DNA of 64,000 nt, taken from assembly GCA_022819855.1 (NCBI GenBank), contig JAJEGN010000008.1:183948-247947 (forward strand), in the 5' to 3' direction. The notes beneath the pieces were generated by a model. That model was not told where the DNA came from. It saw only the letters and a list, made by a program, of their open reading frames with translations, and did no database searches. This DNA comes from Gammaproteobacteria bacterium. GTDB taxonomy: Bacteria > Pseudomonadota > Gammaproteobacteria > Steroidobacterales > Rariloculaceae. The position numbers and the translations under genes are program-made. This document shows positions 36,872 through 45,080 of the stretch, in pieces (within the stretch, counting starts at the first letter, position 1; each line of letters opens with the position of its first letter).

Positions 36872-39094
36872 TTGAGCGCAGCAATCATCTCCCCACGAAC
36901 CACGAGCGAAGAGCCGGGCAACGTCAAGGTACTCAAGAGCGTGTGCCGAAGCTGCCACGGCGGCTGCAGCACGCTCATGCATGTACAGGACGGCGAACTG
37001 CTCAAGGTCGAAGGCGACCCCGAAGGTCCACTGAACCACGGCAAGCTATGCCCGATCGGCGCCGCAACGACGGAACTCGTCTATCACCCGGACCGCCTCA
37101 AGTACCCGCAACGGCGCATCGGGCCGCGCGGCTCGGGCAAGTGGGAACGGATAAGCTGGGACGAGGCGCTCGACGAGATTTCCGAGCGCGTGCTCGCCAT
37201 CCGCGAGGAAAGCGGCCCCGAGTCGATCGCCATGGGCACCGGCACGGGCCGCCACCACATCCGCTGGGTCTCCCGTTTCGGTCACGCGCTCGGCACGCCG
37301 AACTGGTGCGAGCCCGGGTTCGCGCAGTGCTTCCATCCGCGCGTCAACACCTGCATCCAGACGATGGGCGACCTGCCCGTCTGCGACTTCACCGGCGATG
37401 TCGATCCCGAACTCATCATGTACTGGGGCCACAATCCTCCGCATTCCGGACCGGACGGGGAGACGCGCTTCAACGTGCGCGAATCGCTGCTGAGCAAGCC
37501 GCGGATCATCACGATCGATCCGCGCCAGACCGTCGTCGCGCGCAAGGCCGAACTCTGGCTGCAGGTTCGCCCCGGCACCGACGACGCGCTCGCGCTCGCC
37601 TTCATCAACGTCATCATCAACGAAGATCTCTACGACCGCGAGTTCTGCGAGAACTACACGCACGGCTTTGAGGAACTCGCCGCCCATGTGCACGAGTTCA
37701 CGCCCGAGTGGGCCGAACCGATCACCTGGGTGCCGGCCGACAAGATTCGCGCCGCGGCCAGGCTCTTTGCGGAACTCAAGCCCGCCATGCTCGAGTGGGG
37801 CTGCGCGATCGAGCACACGCCGAACACCATACAGACGGTGCGCGCGCTGTCGTTGATTCCGGCGCTCACCGGCAACATCGACGTCCCGGGCGGCTGGATC
37901 TTCGGCATGAAGGGCGCCGGGCGCTTCCCGAGCCTGATCGAGAACCTCGATCCCGAAGTCGAGAAGAAGCGTCTGGGCTACGACAAGTTCAAAATGCTAT
38001 GCGGCGAAGGCGCCGATCTGCCGGCCTGCCACATCCCGTCGCTTATCGATGCGATGCTCTACGGCGAGCCCTACCGCGTGCGGGCGTTTCTCGTCTTCGG
38101 CAACAACACGCTGACGACCTACGCCAACACGAAGCTCGTCTACGAAGCCCTGCTGAAGCTCGACTACATGGTCTGCGCGGATCTCTTCATGACGCCGACG
38201 GCGGAACTCGCCGACATCGTGCTGCCCGCGGCGTCCTGGCCGGAGCTCAACCAGATCGCGGCCTTGCCGACGATCGCGGGCAACGTCGTCATGGGCCAGC
38301 AGAAGGTCGTGCAGATCGGCGAGTGCAAGTCGGACGAGGAGATCTTCGTCGAGCTCGCGCGGCGCATGGACCTGCCGGTCTGCCAGGAATCCGTCGAGGA
38401 TGTGCTCGACCAGATGCTCGAGAACGGCGGGCAGTCGGTCAATTTCAGGGGGCTTGCGGAGCAGGGCTGGATCCACGTGCCGCAGAAATACCGCAAGTAC
38501 GAGACCGAGGGATTCAACACGCCGACCGGGAAGCTCGAACTGTACTCGACGCGTTTCGAAGCGATGGGCTACGAACCGTTGCCCTACTACGAAGAGCCCC
38601 CGGAGAGCCCGCTCGCGACGCCCGACGTCGCCGAGAAATATCCGCTCGTGCTCACGACCGGTGGACGAATCTCGGTGTTCTTCAACTCCGAGCACCGGCA
38701 GTTGCCGCTGTGCCGCAGAGGGCATCCCGAACCGCTCGCCGAGATCCACCCGGATACGGCTGCCGAGTACGGAATCGAGGACGGCGAGTGGATGTGGATC
38801 GAGTCGCGGCGCGGACGCATCAAGCAGAAGGCGAAGGTGACCGACCGCATCGAGCCGCGGGTCATCCACTGCGAGCACGGCTGGTGGTTCCCGGAACGCA
38901 AGGGGCCGGATTACGGCATCTGGGAATCGAACGCCAACGTCCTGACCGACAACCGCGCACCGTTCGATCCACAGATGGGCACCTACCAGCTACGCGGGCT
39001 GCTGTGCCGGGTCGGCAGGCTCGAGGCGGGCGACGAGGAGTTCGGTCCGCCTGAAGTTGAAGCGGCGACCGCTCAGGCCGCGACTGCCAACTGA
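36872..39094 (+). CDS. Molybdopterin oxidoreductase, acetylene-hydratase/thiosulfate-reductase-like
   Basis: A 740-residue cytosolic bis-MGD enzyme. The start is TTG 36872, fixed by AAGAGGAG ending six bases before it; an in-frame ATG at 36746 lacks a ribosome site. The [4Fe-4S] motif is Cys25-x2-Cys28-x3-Cys32-x27-Cys60. A likely Mo/W ligand is the Cys in GFAQCFHPR. Also seen are [31 protein letters not shown] and TGKLELYSTRFEAMGYEPLP. These resemble acetylene hydratase and thiosulfate/arsenite-type enzymes, so either a hydration or a redox reaction is possible. No Tat signal is present, pointing to the cytoplasm. No dedicated beta subunit is adjacent. It is divergent from the transhydroxylase-like pair. 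Confidence 0.9.
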   Translation: MSAAIISPRTTSEEPGNVKVLKSVCRSCHGGCSTLMHVQDGELLKVEGDPEGPLNHGKLCPIGAATTELVYHPDRLKYPQRRIGPRGSGKWERISWDEALDEISERVLAIREESGPESIAMGTGTGRHHIRWVSRFGHALGTPNWCEPGFAQCFHPRVNTCIQTMGDLPVCDFTGDVDPELIMYWGHNPPHSGPDGETRFNVRESLLSKPRIITIDPRQTVVARKAELWLQVRPGTDDALALAFINVIINEDLYDREFCENYTHGFEELAAHVHEFTPEWAEPITWVPADKIRAAARLFAELKPAMLEWGCAIEHTPNTIQTVRALSLIPALTGNIDVPGGWIFGMKGAGRFPSLIENLDPEVEKKRLGYDKFKMLCGEGADLPACHIPSLIDAMLYGEPYRVRAFLVFGNNTLTTYANTKLVYEALLKLDYMVCADLFMTPTAELADIVLPAASWPELNQIAALPTIAGNVVMGQQKVVQIGECKSDEEIFVELARRMDLPVCQESVEDVLDQMLENGGQSVNFRGLAEQGWIHVPQKYRKYETEGFNTPTGKLELYSTRFEAMGYEPLPYYEEPPESPLATPDVAEKYPLVLTTGGRISVFFNSEHRQLPLCRRGHPEPLAEIHPDTAAEYGIEDGEWMWIESRRGRIKQKAKVTDRIEPRVIHCEHGWWFPERKGPDYGIWESNANVLTDNRAPFDPQMGTYQLRGLLCRVGRLEAGDEEFGPPEVEAATAQAATAN

Positions 39095-39205
39095 CTTCAG
39101 CGGCCAGCGCGCGGCGGTGACCTGACGCGTCGCCGCGAGTTCAGTTCCTGCGTTTACCGCTCACCGGCGCAGCCGCCGGACGCGGCTTGACGCGCGGGCG
39201 CGCGT

Positions 39206-40066
39206 TCAGCTCTGGTTCCACTCCACGAGCGGCGCGTCGGGCGCCTGGCGCTCGTAGAACCACTTGAGCCCCAGCGGTTCGTCGCTCAGGATCGTCGTCC
39301 TGAAACTGCGCCAGGCCTGGATCTCGAAGTAGTCGAGCGACCCGCCGTGGGCGTTGAGCCGATGCGGCACGCCCGGCGGGAAATAGACGAGCGTGCCGGG
39401 CTCGATCTCCTGCGAGGTTTCGCCGACATCGACCTTGCCGCGGCCCTTGAAGGTCATGTAGACGTGAGCGGCCCCGTCCGGGTTGGCATCGGTGCCGTCA
39501 TGCAGGTGATAGGGCGATGCGCCGCCCTCCTTGTAATGCATTTCGCCAGCCTGAATGGCATTGGTCGGCGTCAGCCGGCTGCCGTCGAGCAGCCGCACGC
39601 TCGACTCGGCGCAGAACCGCCGCACGCGGCCGCCGCTCGCATCGCTCAGGGCGCGCAGCGTCTGCCGGTTGAAGAAGTAACCGGGACCGCCGGGCAGACC
39701 CTCCTCGACCGCAGCCGGCGGCTGCGGAGTGATCATGTGCAGCAGTTCCAGGTCGGCGCCCCCGGCTTCGAAACTGGCCGAGTCGCCGGGTACGAGCAGC
39801 ACGCCGGCGCCCTCCTCGGCCGCATGCGCCGCCGCGGCGTAATGCACGCGGCCCGTCGACGAGCCCTGCATGACGTAGATGAGGTGATAGTCGGCGCCGG
39901 CATCGACGTCGAACGAGCGGCCGTCGAGGACCGTACGCCGGTAGACGGTCAGATTCGTCGAGTCGCACAGATCCGGGCTGCAGACGGTGCGGCGCAGGCC
40001 CGAGTCGACCTTTTCGGCCGCGGCGTTGTTGGTGTCGATGATCGAAACGTCGTTGATGGTCGCCAT
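39206..40066 (-). CDS. Bicupin protein
   Basis: A 286-residue protein with two cupin beta-barrels. The first (about 35-110) has YHLIYVMQGSSTGRVHY. The second (about 175-255) has the metal-type motif SPYHLHDGTD and GTLVYFPPGVPHRLNA with a C-terminal His. It resembles gentisate 1,2-dioxygenase-like bicupins in form, but the first barrel lacks an obvious full His set, so a dioxygenase function is not certain. Neighbouring gallate-dioxygenase-like and transhydroxylase-like genes suggest aromatic metabolism. Confidence 0.85.
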   Translation of the reverse strand: MATINDVSIIDTNNAAAEKVDSGLRRTVCSPDLCDSTNLTVYRRTVLDGRSFDVDAGADYHLIYVMQGSSTGRVHYAAAAHAAEEGAGVLLVPGDSASFEAGGADLELLHMITPQPPAAVEEGLPGGPGYFFNRQTLRALSDASGGRVRRFCAESSVRLLDGSRLTPTNAIQAGEMHYKEGGASPYHLHDGTDANPDGAAHVYMTFKGRGKVDVGETSQEIEPGTLVYFPPGVPHRLNAHGGSLDYFEIQAWRSFRTTILSDEPLGLKWFYERQAPDAPLVEWNQS

Positions 40067-40376
40067 CTGTTGCGCTCCCTGTCAGGTTCTCGGGCTTCCG
40101 GGCGGACGTGAATGATACCTGCAATCGAGCCTGCGCAGCGGGCCGGTAGATCGCGCCGCGTGGCGCCGCAAACGGGGCTGAGCAGCCCCGCGGGACGTGC
40201 AGCGACCTGTCGGCTCCGCGGCTGCTCCGCCGAACTGGTATCGGTCCGCCGATGGCCCAACGGTCCCGCAGACTCCGTCGACGCGGGCGGCGGCGCGCGC
40301 GAACTCACCGAATCGCCGGCCTGTAGTTTGATTCGGGGGAGCTCATGGGAGATCCCCCGAAGCGCCTGCGTGGAAG
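40067..40376. other. Intergenic stretch with one hairpin
   Basis: No gene is supported here. The only structure seen is a perfect 7-bp stem CGGGGCT-GAGC-AGCCCCG at 40173-40190, without a following T-run. It lies upstream of the bicupin start and downstream of the dioxygenase gene stop at 40377, so it could be a weak terminator for that gene on the minus strand. Confidence 0.4.
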
Positions 40377-41642
40377 CTACTGACCTTCGTGCTTACCCGC
40401 AACCGAGTAGAGCACCTGAGTGTTGCGCGTTTTCTGGAAGTCCTCGAGCGACTCCTCGCGCATCGCGGCGTAGATCTGCTGGTTCGGTACACCGACCGCC
40501 GCGGCGAGTTTCTCGAGGATGAAGAAGATCACGCCGTAACGGATCAGCGCCCGCCAGTCGAGCCGCCGCAGCATGTCCTTCTCTTCCTCGGTCAGACCGC
40601 CGCGGTCGTAGGACCCTTCGCGGTCGTACAGGAAACGTCCGCGCAGTTCCGGCTGGATGATGCCGTGCAGGTACTTGTTGAGCCGGTAGGCGCGGATGCT
40701 GCGATCGAAAGTGAAGGGATAGGATCCCTCGATGCTCGCGAGGCCGCCGAACTCGCGCTCGGAGCGCGCCAGGTGTTCCTCCGGGCTCTCGCCGGCGTCG
40801 CTGTCGCCGACGTCCTCGTACACCACGGTCGCCGTCGCCGTCATCGACGGCAGGCAGTACGACTGGTGGACCTTGCGCACCTTCGGCGCGAGCGCGCCGC
40901 GCATGACGAGCCACATGATGACTTCGGCCCCTTCGACACCGCCGCGCTCGGCGAAGTCGGCGATCGACAGTTCCGTGAGCCTTTCGGGATCCTTCTCGAG
41001 CAGCTCGAGAAACTCCATGTCCCAGTCGCTGTTGTTGAAGCCCGTGCGTTCGCCGCTGACCTGGTGGGAGAGCCCTCCCGAGCCGACGATGGCGACCTTG
41101 ATGTCCTCGGGGAAGCTCAGGATCGCCCGGCGCAGGGAGCGGCCGAGCGCGAAACAGCGGCGCGCCGTCGGGATCGGGAACTGCAGGACGCCGACCTGCA
41201 GCGGCACGAGCGCCGCGGGCCAGCCGTTCTCGTGCGGCAACATCATCGACAGGGGCGAGAAGACGCCGTGATCGAGCCCGCGCGACTGGAAGAACGACAG
41301 GTCGAATTCGTCGGCGACGAGCCCCGTCGCGATGTGTCTTGCAAGGCCGGCATGTCCCCGGAGCGCCGGCAGCGGCCTTGGACCCCCGCCTTCGTCGGCC
41401 ACCGGCCACGTGTCGCCGACACCGAGCGCGAAATTCGAATAGTGGTCGAAAAAGAAGGACGTGACGTGGTCGTTGTAGACGAAGAAGAGCACGTCCGGCG
41501 CCTTCTCCTCGAGCCACTGACGAACCGGCGCGAATCCCTCGAATATCGGCGCCCAGACCGGATCGTCGGGCGTTCTGTTGTCGAACGCGAACGCGATCGA
41601 CGGGGTATGCGAGGCGGCGAGTCCGCCGACTATCGTGGCCAA
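40377..41642 (-). CDS. Gallate-dioxygenase-like extradiol dioxygenase (fused LigB-LigA type)
   Basis: A 421-residue type II extradiol dioxygenase with the catalytic LigB-type domain (about 1-285) and a small LigA-type domain at the C terminus, as in gallate dioxygenases DesB and GalA (about 420 residues). The Fe(II) ligands are in place: His12 (AASHTPSIAF), His59 (VYNDHVTSFFFD) and Glu240 (EGAEVIMW). The likely acid-base residue is His193 (GSGGLSHQ). Gallate would be opened to 4-oxalomesaconate; protocatechuate is an alternative. Ring opening needs O2. It sits between the bicupin and aldolase genes, which fits a gallate/pyrogallol-type pathway. Confidence 0.92.
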   Translation of the reverse strand: MATIVGGLAASHTPSIAFAFDNRTPDDPVWAPIFEGFAPVRQWLEEKAPDVLFFVYNDHVTSFFFDHYSNFALGVGDTWPVADEGGGPRPLPALRGHAGLARHIATGLVADEFDLSFFQSRGLDHGVFSPLSMMLPHENGWPAALVPLQVGVLQFPIPTARRCFALGRSLRRAILSFPEDIKVAIVGSGGLSHQVSGERTGFNNSDWDMEFLELLEKDPERLTELSIADFAERGGVEGAEVIMWLVMRGALAPKVRKVHQSYCLPSMTATATVVYEDVGDSDAGESPEEHLARSEREFGGLASIEGSYPFTFDRSIRAYRLNKYLHGIIQPELRGRFLYDREGSYDRGGLTEEEKDMLRRLDWRALIRYGVIFFILEKLAAAVGVPNQQIYAAMREESLEDFQKTRNTQVLYSVAGKHEGQ

Positions 41643-41801
41643 GCGGGAATCTCCGTGGCGAACCTGACCGTCTATTCTAGCGAGTCGGGCTCACACATGC
41701 CCCGTGGCTTGAGGTGCGGGAACGGCGGCCGGCCCGACCGCAGGGGTCACCGGCGACAGCGAGCGGACCGCGCGTCCGGCAGCGTCGCGCCGCCGTGCGC
41801 C

Positions 41802-42746
41802 TCACTCGCCGAGCAGCGCCCTGCCTTCGTTCGCAGCGGGCACCGTCGTTCGAATGATGCGCCAACCCTCCCGCACGCGCCGCGCGACATCCTCCCCCGT
41901 ATTCGCCGAGATCGCGCAGGCGACATCGTGCCGCAGGCAGGCGGCAAGAATCCGCCCGAACGCAGCCTCGAGCTCCGGAGATCCCGGTCCGACGCCGAGT
42001 GACAGGCCAAGGTCGCCGCCTGCGCCGGGAAAGAGCGCGCCGACACCGGGTGTGGAGGCGATCGCATCGAGGTTGCTCATCGCCTCGGCCGACTCGATCA
42101 TCATGATCGCGAAGAGATCCCCGTCGGGATTGAGCGGCCAGACATCGGCCCGGCGCCTGTATTCGTCGCTGCTCACGCCCCAGGCCCAGGCCGCATTGGT
42201 CGGCGACCAGCCGCGGATGCCTGCAGGCTCCGGATACGGCGACGCACGAAGCTGCGGGTAGCGCATCGTGCTTACGGCAAACGCCGCATGCTCGGGTGTA
42301 TCGACGCCGTTGAAGAGGACTCCGTACAGACCCAGGTCGAGCGCCTGCTTCACGACCCACTCGGACTCGTCCGGCGGCGGCGCGAAACGCGCGAACAGCG
42401 CGACATCGGGCTGCAGGTTGCCCTTCCTCAGCATCGTCTGCTTGTCCGCCATGGCGAGCAGAAAGGTCCTGAGCGCCACGAAATCCATCGGGCTGTGCTC
42501 CATGTCCACGTACATGAAGTCGGCCGGTGCACGTGCGACCTCGCGTGCGTACGAAAGCGCCAGATTCTGGGTGCTGAGACCGTAGACGATCTCGCCGGCT
42601 TCGAGTTTCGCGATGACGGGATTGAGATGGACCTGCGTCTGGGCCTGCAACGCGGCGGGCAGCAGGAGGAGCGCGACGCCAGCGAGGCGCAGACGAACGT
42701 CAGCGCAAGCGACTCGGACGAGCTTCGGGAGAATCGAGGTCATCAT
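41802..42746 (-). CDS. HpcH/HpaI-family aldolase with a signal peptide
   Basis: A 314-residue class II aldolase-like protein from ATG 42746, preceded by a G-rich ribosome site; the frame extends further upstream but reads as non-protein there. Unlike normal cytosolic HpcH/HpaI aldolases it opens with a clear export signal, LRLAGVALLLLPAALQAQ. Family residues remain: VDMEHSPMDF, MMIESAEAMSNLDAIASTPG and FPGAGGDLGLSLG, which carry the metal-binding Glu and Asp. Cytosolic homologues cleave 4-hydroxy-2-oxo acids from aromatic meta-cleavage. If exported it would act in the periplasm, an odd place for a pyruvate-releasing step. Confidence 0.88.
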   Translation of the reverse strand: MMTSILPKLVRVACADVRLRLAGVALLLLPAALQAQTQVHLNPVIAKLEAGEIVYGLSTQNLALSYAREVARAPADFMYVDMEHSPMDFVALRTFLLAMADKQTMLRKGNLQPDVALFARFAPPPDESEWVVKQALDLGLYGVLFNGVDTPEHAAFAVSTMRYPQLRASPYPEPAGIRGWSPTNAAWAWGVSSDEYRRRADVWPLNPDGDLFAIMMIESAEAMSNLDAIASTPGVGALFPGAGGDLGLSLGVGPGSPELEAAFGRILAACLRHDVACAISANTGEDVARRVREGWRIIRTTVPAANEGRALLGE

Positions 42747-42867
42747 GGCTGCACCCCCCATCGGTAGCTTGTCGGGCGGCCCGCGGCGAACATTCCGTCG
42801 CATCCGTTCGACCGTCTGCGGCGAGTCGGTTTTCCTCGCCGTGCAGCGGAACTCGCGTTTCGGACTG

Positions 42868-43971
42868 TCAGCCCCAGACCTCTTGCGCGGTATCGACGAC
42901 GAGTTCGAGCTTGCGCCACTGCCCGACCTCGGACACGGCCGCGCCGTGGTGCGTACTGGAGAAGCCGCACTGAGGCGACAGGCAGAGATTCTCGAGCGGC
43001 GTGAACCGGGCTGCGTCGTCAATGCGGCGTTTTAGCCGGTCCTTGTCCTCCATCCTGCCGACCTTCGTGGTCACGAGACCGAGCACCACCTTCTTGCCGT
43101 CCGGCAACAGTCTGAGCGGCTCGAACGTTCCGGCACGCGCCGAATCGAACTCCATGAAGAAGCCGTCGACATCGACCGAGAACATCGCCTCGGCCACCGC
43201 CTCGTAGCCGCCCTCGGCCACCCAGGCGCCGCGGAAGTTCCCGCGGCAGGTGTGCATCGTCACGGTCATGCCGGCGGGCCTGTCGGCCAGGATCGCGTTG
43301 ATCGTATCGGCATAGCGTCGTGCCAGCGGTTCCGGGTCGTCGCCGTTCCTGCGGCAGTTCTCGCGGACCGCCGGGTCGCAGAGGTAGCTGAACGCGACAT
43401 CGTCGAGCTGAAGGTAGCTGCAACCTGCCTCGGCGAAATAGCCGATGGCGGCGCGGTAGGCTGTCACGACATCGACCCAGAACTCCTCGAGATCCGGATA
43501 AGCTTCAGACGAGATCGCGTTGCGGCCGCCGCGGATGTGGAGCATCGACGGCGAAGGGATCGTGAACTTCGGCGTGGCCTTGACGATGGATTTGAGGTAC
43601 TCGAACTGCTTCACCATGATCGGCCGCGTACAGGCCACCTTGCCGGTCACGGTAGCGACCGGCGGCTGATCGCCGGCGCCTCCCGTGAACTGCGGCCCGT
43701 AATTGGACCGGGTCGTCACGCCGTCCAGTTGGATCAGGAAATCGATATGCCACCAGTCGCGGCCGAATTCGCCTTCGGTGATCGCCTCAAGCCCGATCGA
43801 TTCCTGCCGCCGCACGATCGCGGCGATGGCCTTGCGCTCGACCCTTGCCAGATGCTCGGCCGGCAGTTCACCGTCGGCGTATTGCGCTCGCGCCTCCGCG
43901 AGTTGGGGCGGGCGCACGAGACTCCCGACGTGGTCGGCGCGAAACGGTGGTCGCATGGATTGCTGCTTCAA
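42868..43971 (-). CDS. Cobalamin-independent methionine-synthase-like methyltransferase (MetE C-terminal type)
   Basis: A 367-residue single-domain relative of the MetE catalytic domain. Zinc-site elements are visible: MHTCRGN (His and Cys), a Glu in FFMEFDSARAG, and LSPQCGFSS (Cys). Also seen are DHVGSLVRPPQLAEAR at the N terminus and YLQLDDVAFSYLCDP. Short stand-alone members include epoxyalkane:coenzyme M transferase and other thiol alkyltransferases, so methionine synthesis is not implied. In this neighbourhood a role in transferring a methyl or alkyl group from an aromatic compound is a possibility only. The start is divergent from the VOC gene, with 74 bp between. Confidence 0.88.
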   Translation of the reverse strand: MKQQSMRPPFRADHVGSLVRPPQLAEARAQYADGELPAEHLARVERKAIAAIVRRQESIGLEAITEGEFGRDWWHIDFLIQLDGVTTRSNYGPQFTGGAGDQPPVATVTGKVACTRPIMVKQFEYLKSIVKATPKFTIPSPSMLHIRGGRNAISSEAYPDLEEFWVDVVTAYRAAIGYFAEAGCSYLQLDDVAFSYLCDPAVRENCRRNGDDPEPLARRYADTINAILADRPAGMTVTMHTCRGNFRGAWVAEGGYEAVAEAMFSVDVDGFFMEFDSARAGTFEPLRLLPDGKKVVLGLVTTKVGRMEDKDRLKRRIDDAARFTPLENLCLSPQCGFSSTHHGAAVSEVGQWRKLELVVDTAQEVWG

Positions 43972-44045
43972 GATCGGACTGCGGGCAAGTATATTCGATG
44001 CGGCGCGGGCTTCAGAGCGCCCTACCCGCGCCCAGGACTCGGAAA

Positions 44046-45002
44046 ATGAGAATTACTACAGTCGATTCAGTTACTTATGGAGTTGCCGACCTTGCGTTGG
44101 CGAAACGCTTCTGGACGGACTTCGGGCTCGCGCTCGAAGACGATGGCGAACGGCGCCTGCTCTTCAGCGCGCTCGATGCATCCACGGTCGAAGTCAGGCT
44201 GGCCGACGACCCGGCGTTGCCGCCCGCCTTTGAGCCGCGCCCGGGCGTGCGCGAAACGACCTTCGGCGTCGAGACGCAGAACGATCTCGACGCGATCGCC
44301 GCCGAGCTTGCCAGGGACAGGGATGTCGGGATCGACGGCGACGGTACGCTGCACTGCCTCGATCCGCTCGGCATCCCGATCGCTTTTCGCGTGTCGCGTT
44401 GCCGTGCGGTGACCGCTCCGGACCCGGAGTTCAATGTCCCCGGTCGCACCGGGCGACTCAACGTCCGCGGCCGGCAGTACGACTCGGCGCGGCCGATGGA
44501 GATGACGCATGTCGTCTACATGGTCCCCGACACCGGCGTCGAGGTCGATTTCTATGTCGGCCGGCTCGGGTTTCGCATCAGCGATGCCTATCCGGGGCGC
44601 GGCTATTTCCTGCGCGGCGGAGCTTCGAACAACCACCACAACCTGTTCCTGCTCAACCCCGGCGGCACGGGCGACAAGTTCGGCTTTCACCACCTCGCGT
44701 TCGAGGTTGCCAATATCCACGAGCTCTTCGGCGGCGGACTCAACATGACGCGCAAGGGCTGGAAGACGATGCTCGGCCCGGGCCGCCACCCCATTTCATC
44801 CTGCTACTTCTGGTACTTCCTGAACCCTTGCGGCGGCGGCGCGGAATACGATTTCGACTCGGACATCGTCGACGACGACTGGGTCGCAGGCGAATTCGAG
44901 CAGACGCCGGAGACGTTCGCGGAATGGTGCCTCGCGGCGGGCATGGAGGAATCGCTGCTCTACAAGGGCGTGCAGACCGGCGAGACGATCGAGGACGGTT
45001 GA
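44046..45002 (+). CDS. VOC-family protein, type I extradiol-dioxygenase-like
   Basis: A 318-residue protein from ATG 44046 with two vicinal-oxygen-chelate modules. The first (about 5-120) appears non-catalytic. The second carries candidate metal ligands: His in MTHVVYMVPDTG, His in FGFHHLAFEVANI and Glu in GGGAEYDFDSD, the 2-His-1-Glu pattern of type I extradiol dioxygenases such as catechol 2,3-dioxygenase. Length fits. It likely acts on a catechol-type compound, but the substrate cannot be read. It shares its promoter region with the MetE-like gene. Confidence 0.88.
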   Translation: MRITTVDSVTYGVADLALAKRFWTDFGLALEDDGERRLLFSALDASTVEVRLADDPALPPAFEPRPGVRETTFGVETQNDLDAIAAELARDRDVGIDGDGTLHCLDPLGIPIAFRVSRCRAVTAPDPEFNVPGRTGRLNVRGRQYDSARPMEMTHVVYMVPDTGVEVDFYVGRLGFRISDAYPGRGYFLRGGASNNHHNLFLLNPGGTGDKFGFHHLAFEVANIHELFGGGLNMTRKGWKTMLGPGRHPISSCYFWYFLNPCGGGAEYDFDSDIVDDDWVAGEFEQTPETFAEWCLAAGMEESLLYKGVQTGETIEDG

Positions 45003-45080
45003 CGACCGCGCCGCGAACCCGGCGCGTTGGGCGAAACGCCTCGCCGGTCTCGGCGCGACGCGGCGTTCCGCCACGGGCTG

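Noticed and set aside
40173..40190. Hairpin as an intrinsic terminator
   Set aside because: The stem is perfect but no T-run follows on either strand, so it is recorded only as a structure in the gap.
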